Shown in pieces: positions 1 through 7,426 of a stretch of DNA of 10,643 nucleotides. Position 1 is the stretch's first letter; the number at the start of each line of letters is the position of its first letter. Source of the DNA: an uncultured Ruminococcus sp. (GTDB lineage Bacteria; Bacillota; Clostridia; Oscillospirales; Acutalibacteraceae). The translations under genes and the position numbers were made by a program. The stretch spans positions 1-10,643 of the forward strand of contig CACXGH010000042.1 in the NCBI GenBank assembly GCA_902767175.1, read 5' to 3'. Under the pieces are notes generated by a model. That model saw only the letters and a list, made by a program, of their open reading frames with translations, had not been told where the DNA came from and made no database searches.

Positions 1-77
1 AGGAGCTAAAGCTCCCCGACGTCTGTTGACGGCGTCGCTCGCTCCAATCAAGCGAGCTTGTTGGAGCTTTGCTCCTT
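1..77. repeat. GC-rich multi-hairpin palindromic element (left edge)
   Basis: Bases 1-15 pair with 63-76 over 14 base pairs with a single bulged T at position 7, closing a structure that holds two inner hairpins. The first is CGACG (17-21) with CGTCG (33-37); the second is the 7-bp stem GCTCGCT (37-43) with AGCGAGC (51-57). Each outer arm can also fold alone: GGAGCT-aa-AGCTCC at 2-15 and GGAGC-ttt-GCTCC at 63-75. The last is followed by TTGTTTAATT, so it could end transcription of a gene to the left. The plan resembles the element at 10576-10643. The element may start before base 1. It is a structured intergenic repeat of unknown class; a terminator for the upstream gene is the main simpler reading. 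Confidence 0.6.
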
Positions 78-121
78 GTTTAATTAAGAAAAAGCAATAT
101 TCTTAGAAAGGGAAGAGTAAT

Positions 122-1870
122 ATGCGTAAAGAAAATAAGTACCGCACCCACTATTGCGGCGAACTGAGAGAATCAGATATAGGCAGCAGCGTCCGTGTTG
201 CAGGCTGGGTAGAGAATATCCGTGACCACGGCGGTGTTATGTTCCTTGATATCCGTGACCACTACGGAGTTGTACAGGTAGTTGTTCATGACGATAAGCT
301 CCTTGAAAATATAAATAAGGAATGCTCCGTTACTGTCAGAGGAAAGGTCACAAAGCGTGATGAGGATACCGTAAACCCGAAGATAGCTACAGGCACTGTG
401 GAGATACACTCAGATGATATAACGGTGCTTGGTAAGGCTCCGCAGAATCTTCCCTTTGAGATACAGACATCTACAGAGGTCAAGGAAGATGTAAGACTTA
501 AGTACCGTTTCCTCGACCTGAGAAACAGAAAGGTGCATAACAATATCGTGATGCGCTCTGAACTTATTTCCTTCCTCCGCAATAAAATGACGGAGATGGG
601 CTTTATAGAGATACAGACTCCGATACTTTCATGCTCCTCTCCTGAAGGCGCAAGGGATTATCTTATCCCCAGCAGAAAGCATAAGGGTATGTTCTATGCA
701 CTTCCGCAGGCACCTCAGATATTCAAGCAGCTCCTTATGGTGTCGGGCTTTGATAAGTATTTCCAGATAGCTCCCTGTTTCCGTGATGAGGACGCAAGAG
801 CAGACCGTTCACCGGGTGAATTCTATCAGCTCGATTTTGAGATGGCTTTCTCCGAGCAGGAGGACGTATTTGCAGCAGCAGAGGACGTACTGTATGCGGC
901 ATTTAGCAGGTTCTCAAAGAAAGAGGTATCTAAGCCGCCTTTCAGAAGAATTCCGTTTGCCGAGGCTATGCTTACCTATGGTACTGATAAGCCCGACCTC
1001 AGAAACCCGCTTCTTATAAAGGATATTAGCCCTATGTTTGAGGAAACAGACTTTGCTCCCTTCCGCAAAAAGACGGTAAGAAGCATTAATGTTCCCGGTG
1101 CTGCGTCACAGTCAAAGAAGTGGTTCAAGAATATGGAGGAATTTGCTCTGTCAATAGGCATGAAGGGTCTCGGATATGTCAAGGTAAGAGACGATATGAC
1201 ATTTGACGGACCTATTGACAAGTTCCTTAAGGAAGGCGACAGGGAAAAGCTCATTGAGATAAACTCCTCTAAGGCAGGAGATGTTATCTACTTCATAGCA
1301 GATTCAAAGGACATCGCACCAAAACTTGCAGGTCAGATAAGAACAGAGGTTGCAAAGAGACTTGACCTTATCGACACAAGCCGTTTTGAAATGTGCTTCA
1401 TCACTGACTTCCCGATGTATGAGCTTGATGAGGAAACAGGCAAGGTTATATTTACACATAACCCCTTCTCAATGCCGCAGGGCGGTATGCAGGCTCTGCT
1501 CGAAAAGGAGCCTACTGATATTCTGGCGTATCAGTATGATATCGTATGCAACGGCGTGGAGCTTTCATCAGGTGCCGTTAGAAATCATGACCTTGATATA
1601 ATGGTAAAGGCATTTGAGATCGCAGGCTACAGTGAGGAGGAACTTAAGGATAAGTTCAAGTCACTGTATAATGCGTTCAAATACGGAGCACCGCCCCATG
1701 CAGGTATGGCTCCCGGTGTTGACAGAATGCTTATGCTTCTTGCCGAGGAGGAAAATATCCGTGAGGTAATTGCTTTCCCGATGAACAGCAATGCTCAGGA
1801 TCTGCTGCTTGGCTCTCCGACAGAGGTAACGGAACAGCAGCTTCGTGAGGTTCATATCAAGATACGCTGA
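122..1870 (+). CDS. aspS: Aspartyl-tRNA synthetase, probably non-discriminating (Asp/Asn)
   Basis: Class II synthetase that activates aspartate with ATP and charges tRNA-Asp, and probably tRNA-Asn, in the cytoplasm. At 582 residues it is full length for the bacterial family. Domains in order: N-terminal OB-fold anticodon-binding domain (about 10-110), motif 1 region (about 155-185), motif 2 with FRDED (220-224, Arg221), bacterial GAD insertion (about 305-420), and motif 3 GVDR (Arg535). His36 in RDHGG is the loop residue found as His in Pseudomonas non-discriminating AspRS and Leu in E. coli. The variants RSPGEFYQLD in motif 2 and HNPFSMPQGG (446-455) recall alphaproteobacterial AspRS rather than the Bacillus or E. 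coli type. The start is set by AAAGGGA at 107-113, 8 bases before ATG. It heads the gene set leading to gatCAB; I see no convincing promoter in 78-106 and no T-box. Identity is certain; tRNA specificity is inferred. Confidence 0.97.
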   Translation: MRKENKYRTHYCGELRESDIGSSVRVAGWVENIRDHGGVMFLDIRDHYGVVQVVVHDDKLLENINKECSVTVRGKVTKRDEDTVNPKIATGTVEIHSDDITVLGKAPQNLPFEIQTSTEVKEDVRLKYRFLDLRNRKVHNNIVMRSELISFLRNKMTEMGFIEIQTPILSCSSPEGARDYLIPSRKHKGMFYALPQAPQIFKQLLMVSGFDKYFQIAPCFRDEDARADRSPGEFYQLDFEMAFSEQEDVFAAAEDVLYAAFSRFSKKEVSKPPFRRIPFAEAMLTYGTDKPDLRNPLLIKDISPMFEETDFAPFRKKTVRSINVPGAASQSKKWFKNMEEFALSIGMKGLGYVKVRDDMTFDGPIDKFLKEGDREKLIEINSSKAGDVIYFIADSKDIAPKLAGQIRTEVAKRLDLIDTSRFEMCFITDFPMYELDEETGKVIFTHNPFSMPQGGMQALLEKEPTDILAYQYDIVCNGVELSSGAVRNHDLDIMVKAFEIAGYSEEELKDKFKSLYNAFKYGAPPHAGMAPGVDRMLMLLAEEENIREVIAFPMNSNAQDLLLGSPTEVTEQQLREVHIKIR

Positions 1871-1909
1871 AAAAATGACAAACCGAACAGAAATGAGGGA
1901 ATGTACAAT

Positions 1910-3931
1910 ATGAAAGGAATACTGAAAAGGACTTTAGTGTTTCTTATGGCGCTGACAATGTCTCTGAGCTGTGCATTTGTAACGGTAAATGCAGACGAGA
2001 GCAGCGGCCAAAGCTCTTTGCAGGAGCAGGAAAGCTCAGCACAGAATAATGCTGATACCGATATTATCAGCAATGACGGACAGATGAATCTCGATGTAGT
2101 CTTTGTGCTTGATGCAAGCGGCTCGATGACGAATTCCGACCCTGATAAGGTTGCAATAGACGCATACAGGCTGTTTGTTGACCTGCTTGATGATTCCTGC
2201 GGAATAGGCTATGTTGTATATACTCATAAGATACTCGAGAGCGGTGAGATAGTTGATGTCAGCGACACCGCTGCTCTTGAAGAAACCAAAAAGAAAATGG
2301 CTTCGATAAAATATGACCTTGACGGCTATACAGATATAGCTCTCGGTCTGACCGAAGCCAAGAATATTCTTACTTCCGCCAAGTATAAGGACGACCACAG
2401 ACAGAAGGTAGTTATACTGCTGACGGACGGAAATACAGCACTTCCGGAAAACGGCAGATCGCTTGAAGAATGCAATAATGAAATGGACGCTACGCTTCTT
2501 ACTCTGCATGACCGTCAGATACCTGTTTATTCGATAGGGTTGAACTACAACGGCAAAATGAAAGAGGAGGAGCTTCAGAGAATAACAGACGAGACGGAAG
2601 GCGTCCGCTATGAGACAAAGACCTCTGAGGAGCTTGTAGGTATCTTCTCCGATATTTTCGGAAATATCTATCAGCTTGACGGTGAGGTAAAGGAAATAGT
2701 TGACGGAAATGTCAAGATAAATGTTGCTGATAATTCCGTCTTTACTGTAAGTGTAATAATCAGAAGCACGTTTACCTTTGAAGAGCTTGCTCCCGAGCTT
2801 AAAGACCCTTACGGCAAGGCAGTATCCCTCAAAAATGATGAGGATATCAAGGTTTCCTCAACGGGAAGCTACATCATGATAAAAATTTTCTATCCTGAAC
2901 AGGGAGATTGGAACCTGCACCTCAATAAAGTCGATAACAGCAACTGTACTGTAACACAGATGGATTACTACTCTATTTTTATAGATCAGGAAATCAAAGA
3001 GGCTGTTCGTGTTGACGATGAGGTGACGATAACTGCAACGGTAAGAAATAAAGAGGGAATCGTTGAGGATAAGAGACTTCTTGATACTATCCGTGTAAAG
3101 GCTGTAGTAAAGGATAAAAGAGGCAAGGAACAGCCTATAAATATGCACAGCGATAAAACAGGTGTGTTTACGGGAATATGGAAAGCGAGCATGAACGGTG
3201 AATATACTGTAATGAGTGTCGCAACGACACCAAAATTCACCAAGAACAGCAATTCTGCTGAGGTAAAGGTAATGACTTCCGAGGAATACGAGGCTTATCT
3301 TACTGCCAACGGCATAAGTGAGGTTAGTGAAAACGAGGAAGAAAACAAGGGCAAAGGTTCTGTAATATGGGTTATTCTTATAATAGTAGGTGCTGTTATA
3401 ATTATCGGCGGTATTATTGTTATAATTGCGGGAATAAATTCCAAGAAAAAAAGGGAAAAATCTTCTCTCGGAAGAACTGCCGCACCTCAGCAGGCACAAA
3501 GACCCGCACCGCCTCCGCCTAAGCCTGCACCTGTTCAGAATTACACCGCCCCTGCATCGGATCCTGATCTGGTAGAATATCAGCTCATTGAACATGATAA
3601 AATCGAAAACCTCATAAAAAAAGGCCCGGAGGATCCGTTCCACATGAAGGCAGAGGATTACAAGACCGATGAGTCACTTGAAGCTCTCATAAAGAAAGAC
3701 CCTGATAACAGCTTCGGTTCAGGCTGGAGCGATCAGGCTAAGCTGCCCGAGGAAAAGGAATTTGACGAGGACGATGATGAGGACGAGGAAGAAGAGGACG
3801 AGGGACGTCTCGACATCGACTATACCGACACCGATATCGACAAAGATGAAGATGACGATGACGGAGATGACGATGACGATGATGACGATGACGATGAGTT
3901 CGGGGGACTTGACGAAAGAAAAGGCGAATGA
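1910..3931 (+). CDS. Membrane-anchored von Willebrand A (VWA) domain protein with acidic cytoplasmic tail
   Basis: Predicted type I membrane protein of 673 residues, function unknown. It has a signal peptide (about 1-28: KGILKR, hydrophobic core, VNA before DES) and a VWA domain (about 62-240) with a complete metal-binding MIDAS: Asp68-x-Ser70-x-Ser72, Thr141 and Asp173 in LLTDG. Beta-rich segments follow (about 245-470), including an Ig-like stretch near 370-460. One membrane helix spans about 485-509, then KKKREK, a Pro-rich linker, two copies of an E-x-LIKK-x-P motif, and a C-terminus made almost wholly of Asp and Glu. VWA domains with intact MIDAS usually bind protein ligands through a divalent metal. 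An ATG at 1901 is in frame, but GAGGGA (1895-1900) abuts it, while the same site lies 9 bases before 1910, so I chose 1910. It follows aspS by 39 bases and is probably cotranscribed. No pilin or sortase motif is seen. Confidence 0.9.
   Translation: MKGILKRTLVFLMALTMSLSCAFVTVNADESSGQSSLQEQESSAQNNADTDIISNDGQMNLDVVFVLDASGSMTNSDPDKVAIDAYRLFVDLLDDSCGIGYVVYTHKILESGEIVDVSDTAALEETKKKMASIKYDLDGYTDIALGLTEAKNILTSAKYKDDHRQKVVILLTDGNTALPENGRSLEECNNEMDATLLTLHDRQIPVYSIGLNYNGKMKEEELQRITDETEGVRYETKTSEELVGIFSDIFGNIYQLDGEVKEIVDGNVKINVADNSVFTVSVIIRSTFTFEELAPELKDPYGKAVSLKNDEDIKVSSTGSYIMIKIFYPEQGDWNLHLNKVDNSNCTVTQMDYYSIFIDQEIKEAVRVDDEVTITATVRNKEGIVEDKRLLDTIRVKAVVKDKRGKEQPINMHSDKTGVFTGIWKASMNGEYTVMSVATTPKFTKNSNSAEVKVMTSEEYEAYLTANGISEVSENEEENKGKGSVIWVILIIVGAVIIIGGIIVIIAGINSKKKREKSSLGRTAAPQQAQRPAPPPPKPAPVQNYTAPASDPDLVEYQLIEHDKIENLIKKGPEDPFHMKAEDYKTDESLEALIKKDPDNSFGSGWSDQAKLPEEKEFDEDDDEDEEEEDEGRLDIDYTDTDIDKDEDDDDGDDDDDDDDDDEFGGLDERKGE
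3605..3715 (+). repeat. Duplicated 12-residue motif in the VWA protein tail
   Basis: Bases 3605-3640 encode ENLIKKGPEDPF and 3680-3715 encode EALIKKDPDNSF, 75 bases apart in the same frame. The shared pattern is E-x-L-I-K-K-x-P-x-x-x-F (residues 566-577 and 591-602 from the 1910 start). The codons differ (for example aaaaaa against aagaaa), so this is not a recent DNA duplication but a kept protein motif. It lies on the cytoplasmic side of the membrane helix, between the Pro-rich linker and the acidic tail. Confidence 0.6.
3763..3900 (+). repeat. Low-complexity GAY/GAR tract encoding the acidic tail
   Basis: Nearly every codon is GAT, GAC, GAA or GAG, in two blocks around the sequence RLDIDYTDTDID. 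The second block ends in ten consecutive Asp codons, mostly alternating GAC and GAT. The mixture of synonymous codons makes the DNA less repetitive than the protein, but the 6-base GACGAT unit could still slip in replication. The reading frame stays open to the stop at 3929-3931. Confidence 0.8.
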
Positions 3932-3961
3932 ACGCAGCGTCAGGTACAGACTCTGACCAAT

Positions 3962-4024
3962 AAATAACCACAGGATGAACTGCAGAGGCGCAGAGACGAT
4001 TCCGAGCTTATCCCGTGGTTATTT
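3962..4024. repeat. 63-base inverted repeat between the VWA gene and gatC
   Basis: AAATAACCAC (3962-3971) is the exact reverse complement of GTGGTTATTT (4015-4024). The stem extends after one A-C mismatch through GGAT (3973-3976) with ATCC (4010-4013), leaving a loop of about 33 bases. The loop contains a possible small CTGC/GCAG stem. It is not a classic terminator: the loop is large and only TTATTT lies at its foot. It could be an mRNA processing or attenuation structure separating the VWA gene from gatCAB, or a remnant of a small palindromic element. Confidence 0.55.
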
Positions 4025-4057
4025 GCGTATGATATAACTAAGAAGGGAGACAGAATT

Positions 4058-4339
4058 GTGGTCGATAAGGAAGAAATAATGAAGATAGCTATCCTTTCAA
4101 AGCTGTTTGTAGCTGATGATGAGATAGAAAAGCTGACAGAGGATATGTCTAAGATAATCTCGTTTGCGGATACGATAAATAATGCCTCTGACGAGGGAAC
4201 AGACTTTGATAATATCAATAACCTTTCCAATGTTCTGCGTGAGGACGAGGTTGTTCCTTCATACGACAGGGAAAAGATACTCGCGAACGCCAAGGACAGC
4301 GATGAAGGCTGCTTCCTTGTAAAGAATATCATGAAATGA
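4058..4339 (+). CDS. gatC: Asp-tRNA(Asn)/Glu-tRNA(Gln) amidotransferase subunit C
   Basis: Small structural subunit (93 residues, usual family size about 95) that wraps around GatA and GatB and stabilises the amidotransferase. Recognised from the C-terminal signature NVLREDEVVPSYDREKILAN, which matches the family's LRED and LANAP-type segment, and from position immediately before gatA. The start is GTG; AAGGGAG (4043-4049) lies 8 bases upstream, and the next in-frame ATG (4079) has no such site, so GTG is preferred. The N-terminal helix (about 5-35) is typical. Transcription probably comes from the aspS side: the TATGAT at 4028-4033 is too near the ribosome site to act as its promoter and has no matching -35. 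Confidence 0.93.
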   Translation: MVDKEEIMKIAILSKLFVADDEIEKLTEDMSKIISFADTINNASDEGTDFDNINNLSNVLREDEVVPSYDREKILANAKDSDEGCFLVKNIMK

Positions 4340-4360
4340 TACCCTACGGAGGCGAATAAA

Positions 4361-5821
4361 ATGAGTGAAAGTATGATAAACAAGCTGCACACAATGCTGC
4401 AGCAAAAAGAAATATCCTGCAGAGAGCTGACAAATGCCTATATCGAGGCAGCACAGAGGGATAATGAAAGTCTGAACGCTTATGTTACACTTACCCCCGA
4501 AACAGCTCTCGAAACGGCTGAAAAGGTAGACAGGAAAATAGCTTCCGGCGAGAAAATAGGACTTCTTGAGGGAATTCCTATGACGCTCAAGGACAATATT
4601 TCCACCGAAAATATAAGAACGACCTGCTGCTCCAAGATACTTGAGGACTATGTGCCGATATATGACGCCACAGTATGGAAACTTCTGAAAGCACAGAACG
4701 GTGTTCTTATAGGAAAAACAAATATGGACGAATTCGCAATGGGCTCATCATGCGAGACATCATATTTCGGAGGCGCAAAAAACCCTCATAATACCGGTCA
4801 TGTTGCCGGAGGAAGTTCGGGAGGTGTTGCCTCTGCTGTAGGAGGAAATATAGCCGTTTACGGTCTCGGCTCAGATACAGGCGGCTCTATCCGTCAGCCT
4901 GCAAGCTTTTGCGGTATAGTAGGCTTAAAGCCCACATACGGTGCTGTTTCAAGATATGGTCTTATAGCCTATGCATCAAGCTTTGACCAGATAGGACCTA
5001 TTACAACAAGCGTTGAGGATACGGCTATTGTATATGACGCAATATCGGAGTATGACGAAATGGACTCAACCTCGCAGGGAAGAAAGGGTGCTCCTGTCTG
5101 CGATACTCTGAAAAATGATATAAAAGGAATGAAGATAGGCATTGCAAGAGAGTATCTTGACGGTGTGCGTGATGATGTAAGACAGGCTGTTACTCAGGCT
5201 GCTGAGGTCTATAAATCACTTGGTGCTGAGATAGTTTATTTTGACCTGCCTGCCTTGAAATATGCTCTCCCCGTTTATTATATACTCGCCTGTGCCGAGG
5301 CTTCATCAAATCTCGGACGCTATGACGGCATACGCTACGGATATAAAGCGGAGAGCTACACCGATGTAAACGACATGATAAAGAAAACAAGAAGCACAGG
5401 CTTCGGTGATGAGGTGAAGAAAAGAATTCTCCTCGGAACTTATGTTTTAAGCTCAGGTTATTATGACGCTTACTATAAAAAGGCACAGAATCTGAGAGGA
5501 ACTATAGTAAAGGCTTTCAAGAACGCCTTTACAGTATGTGATGTGATACTTGCTCCTACAGTACCCATGACTGCATTTGAAAACGGTCATGCAGTAAGTG
5601 ACCCCGTAGAGACATATCTTACCGATATCTGTACAGTACCTGTAAATATTGCAGGTCTGCCAGGTGTTTCGGTACCCTGCGGATATAATGCAAAGGGTAT
5701 GCCGATAGGAATGCAGCTTATCGGAGATAATTTCTGTGAGGGTAAGATACTGAATGCTGCATGGCAGTATGAGAATGCTGCTGATATATACAGAGCTGCC
5801 GATTTCGGCGTAAAGCTCTGA
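4361..5821 (+). CDS. gatA: Asp-tRNA(Asn)/Glu-tRNA(Gln) amidotransferase subunit A
   Basis: Glutaminase subunit of GatCAB, 486 residues, full length. It belongs to the amidase-signature family and releases ammonia from glutamine for the GatB reaction. The Ser-cisSer-Lys catalytic set is intact: Lys77 in TLKDN, Ser152 in AGGSSGG, and nucleophile Ser176 in SDTGGSIRQPA; the spacing (75 and 24 residues) is that of characterised GatA. The C-terminal GLPGVSVPCG and MPIGMQLIG segments are also family hallmarks. GGAGG at 4348-4352 lies 8 bases before ATG. The gap to gatC is 21 bases and to gatB 27 bases, so the three are surely one transcript. No abnormality seen. Confidence 0.98.
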   Translation: MSESMINKLHTMLQQKEISCRELTNAYIEAAQRDNESLNAYVTLTPETALETAEKVDRKIASGEKIGLLEGIPMTLKDNISTENIRTTCCSKILEDYVPIYDATVWKLLKAQNGVLIGKTNMDEFAMGSSCETSYFGGAKNPHNTGHVAGGSSGGVASAVGGNIAVYGLGSDTGGSIRQPASFCGIVGLKPTYGAVSRYGLIAYASSFDQIGPITTSVEDTAIVYDAISEYDEMDSTSQGRKGAPVCDTLKNDIKGMKIGIAREYLDGVRDDVRQAVTQAAEVYKSLGAEIVYFDLPALKYALPVYYILACAEASSNLGRYDGIRYGYKAESYTDVNDMIKKTRSTGFGDEVKKRILLGTYVLSSGYYDAYYKKAQNLRGTIVKAFKNAFTVCDVILAPTVPMTAFENGHAVSDPVETYLTDICTVPVNIAGLPGVSVPCGYNAKGMPIGMQLIGDNFCEGKILNAAWQYENAADIYRAADFGVKL

Positions 5822-5848
5822 TAAGTACAGGAAAGGAATGAAACAGAT

Positions 5849-7264
5849 ATGAAATATGAGCTTGTTGCTGGCTTTGAGACTCATGTAGAGCTTTCTACCA
5901 ACACAAAAATATTCTGCTCCTGTACGACTCAGTTCGGAGGAGAGCCGAATACACATTGCTGTCCCGTTTGTATAGGACTTCCAGGTACGCTGCCGAGACT
6001 CAACAAGAGAGTTGTGGAATATGCTGTCCGTGCAGGACTTGCAACAAACTGCGAGATAGCCGAAATATCCAAAATGGACAGAAAAAACTACTGCTATCCC
6101 GATCTCCCGAAGGCTTATCAGATATCACAGTTTGATATGCCGCTGTGTAATCACGGCTATATAGAGCTTTCAAACGGCAGAAAGATAAGAATTCTGCGTA
6201 TTCATATTGAGGAAGACGCAGGAAAGCTTGTACACAGCAGAGGAAGTACACTTGTAGACTATAACAGAGGCGGAGTTCCTCTGATAGAGATAGTTTCCGA
6301 GCCTGATATCCGTTCTGTAGAGGAAGCAAAGGAGTATGTGGAGAAACTCCAGCTTATTATGAGATATATAGGCGTATCAGACTGCAAAATGCAGGAGGGT
6401 TCGATGCGCTGCGATGTTAATATTTCCGTTCGCCCTGTCGGCAGCGAAAAACTTGGTACAAGAACGGAGATAAAGAACATGAACTCAATAAGCTTTATTG
6501 CAAAGGCTATGGAGTATGAGTTCAACCGTCAGGTAGACCTTATCGAAAGCGGAGAAAAGGTAGTACAGGAGACCTTGCGCTATGACGATGTTACAAATAC
6601 AACCTCAGGCATGAGGGGCAAGGAGGACGCAAATGACTATCGTTATTTCCGTGACCCAGATCTTGTTACGATCAATGTACCGAAAGAGAGAGTCGAGGAG
6701 ATAGCAGCAACGCTTCCTGAGCTTCCGTTTGCAAAGCTTGACAGATATGTAGAGGAGCTTGGCATACCCGAAAAGGACGCAGCACTGCTTGTTAAGTACC
6801 GTAAGGTAGCTGAGTTCTTTGAAAAGGCTATTGAGGGAGTAAAAACACCCAAGACTGCATCGAACTTTATTATAGGACAGATCTTTGGCACAGTGGAGAA
6901 CGAAGCAGAGAAGGAAGCCTTTGATATAAAGGTAACCCCTGAAAGCCTGAATGAGCTTATAAAGCTTATCGACAGCGGAAAGATACGCATGAATATGGCG
7001 AAGTCAACGCTTGATAAAATGCTTGAGACAGGCAAAAAGCCATCTGAACTTCTGTCTGACAGCGATATGGCAGGACTTGATGAAAACACGCTTAATGAGC
7101 TGTGCGCACAGGCTGTAGCGGCAAATCCGAAGGCTGTTGACGACTACAAAAACGGCAAGGAAAAGGCTATAAAGTCGATAGTCGGCTTTGTAATGAAAAA
7201 CAGCAGAGGAAAGGCTGACGCTGTTGCTGCCGAGAACAAGATAAAGGAAATTATTAACGGCTGA
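5849..7264 (+). CDS. gatB: Asp-tRNA(Asn)/Glu-tRNA(Gln) amidotransferase subunit B
   Basis: Subunit of GatCAB that binds the mischarged tRNA, activates the Asp or Glu side chain with ATP and amidates it with ammonia from GatA. It has 471 residues, near the family norm of about 475. The N-terminal cradle domain opens with VAGFETHVEL and the Cys cluster CSC...HCCPVCIGLPGTLP (about residues 24-50); later motifs include the RKNYCYPDLPKAYQIS type, EEDAGKL, DYNRGGVPLIEIVSEPD and MRCDVNISVRP. The YqeY-like tRNA-binding tail (about 325-471) ends in GFVMKNSRGKADA. AAAGGA (5832-5837) sits 11 bases before ATG, slightly far. It is the last gene of the plus-strand operon. Confidence 0.98.
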   Translation: MKYELVAGFETHVELSTNTKIFCSCTTQFGGEPNTHCCPVCIGLPGTLPRLNKRVVEYAVRAGLATNCEIAEISKMDRKNYCYPDLPKAYQISQFDMPLCNHGYIELSNGRKIRILRIHIEEDAGKLVHSRGSTLVDYNRGGVPLIEIVSEPDIRSVEEAKEYVEKLQLIMRYIGVSDCKMQEGSMRCDVNISVRPVGSEKLGTRTEIKNMNSISFIAKAMEYEFNRQVDLIESGEKVVQETLRYDDVTNTTSGMRGKEDANDYRYFRDPDLVTINVPKERVEEIAATLPELPFAKLDRYVEELGIPEKDAALLVKYRKVAEFFEKAIEGVKTPKTASNFIIGQIFGTVENEAEKEAFDIKVTPESLNELIKLIDSGKIRMNMAKSTLDKMLETGKKPSELLSDSDMAGLDENTLNELCAQAVAANPKAVDDYKNGKEKAIKSIVGFVMKNSRGKADAVAAENKIKEIING

Positions 7265-7306
7265 TTATAATATTTTTGCCGTTAAATTCCGCATAGCTTC
7301 TTAACG
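7254..7306. other. Alternative small hairpins at the gatB stop
   Basis: TTAACGGC (7254-7261, overlapping the stop codon) can pair with GCCGTTAA (7278-7285). The CGTTAA of that arm (7280-7285) can instead pair with TTAACG (7301-7306). The two folds exclude each other. Neither is followed by a run of T, so they are unlikely to terminate alone; they may protect the 3' end of the mRNA. Confidence 0.3.
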
Positions 7307-7319
7307 AAAACCAGTATAA

Positions 7320-7357
7320 AAGGCACGGTGATCTCCCAATGGAGAAAACCGTGCCTT
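7320..7357. terminator. Probable bidirectional terminator between gatB and the HD-GYP gene
   Basis: AAGGCACGGT (7320-7329) pairs perfectly with ACCGTGCCTT (7348-7357), with a nested stem TCTCC (7332-7336) and GGAGA (7341-7345) around a CAAT loop. On the plus strand the stem is followed by GATTTATG, a weak U tract. On the minus strand it is followed by TTATAC, giving CCTTTTATAC. It lies 56 bases after the gatB stop, in the right place to end the aspS-gatB transcript. Confidence 0.75.
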
Positions 7358-7426
7358 GATTTATGTAACAGGATTAAATCAGAAGATATGCTTTGATATA
7401 AGCAGCGCCGAATGTTTATAATAGAC

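Noticed and set aside
78..106. Promoter TTGTTT (76-81) and TATTCT (98-103) before aspS.
   Set aside because: Only three and four of six bases match, and the start of transcription would fall on the ribosome site. Transcription of aspS more likely begins to the left of the window.
1901..1909. ATG at 1901 as the start of the VWA protein.
   Set aside because: The ribosome site GAGGGA touches it with no spacing; ATG 1910 has 9 bases of spacing and starts directly with the basic end of the signal peptide. Only three residues are at stake.
2858..3643. 261-codon open frame on the minus strand across the VWA gene.
   Set aside because: It is rich in Arg, Tyr and Cys, has no family resemblance and lies wholly inside a clear plus-strand gene; it is an antisense shadow.
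3763..3900. Acidic tail as a frameshift artefact.
   Set aside because: The alternative frame gives Met/Thr/Arg-rich nonsense, while the Asp/Glu frame continues smoothly from the upstream domain and ends at a stop just before the intergenic hairpins.
4028..4038. TATGAT/TATAAC as -10 boxes of a separate gatC promoter.
   Set aside because: No -35 box at proper distance, and too close to the ribosome site at 4043-4049.
3932..4057. T-box or other tRNA-sensing leader before gatC.
   Set aside because: No T-box core sequence and no antiterminator/terminator pair was found; only the inverted repeat at 3962-4024 and a weak GTCAG/CTGAC stem (3939-3957).
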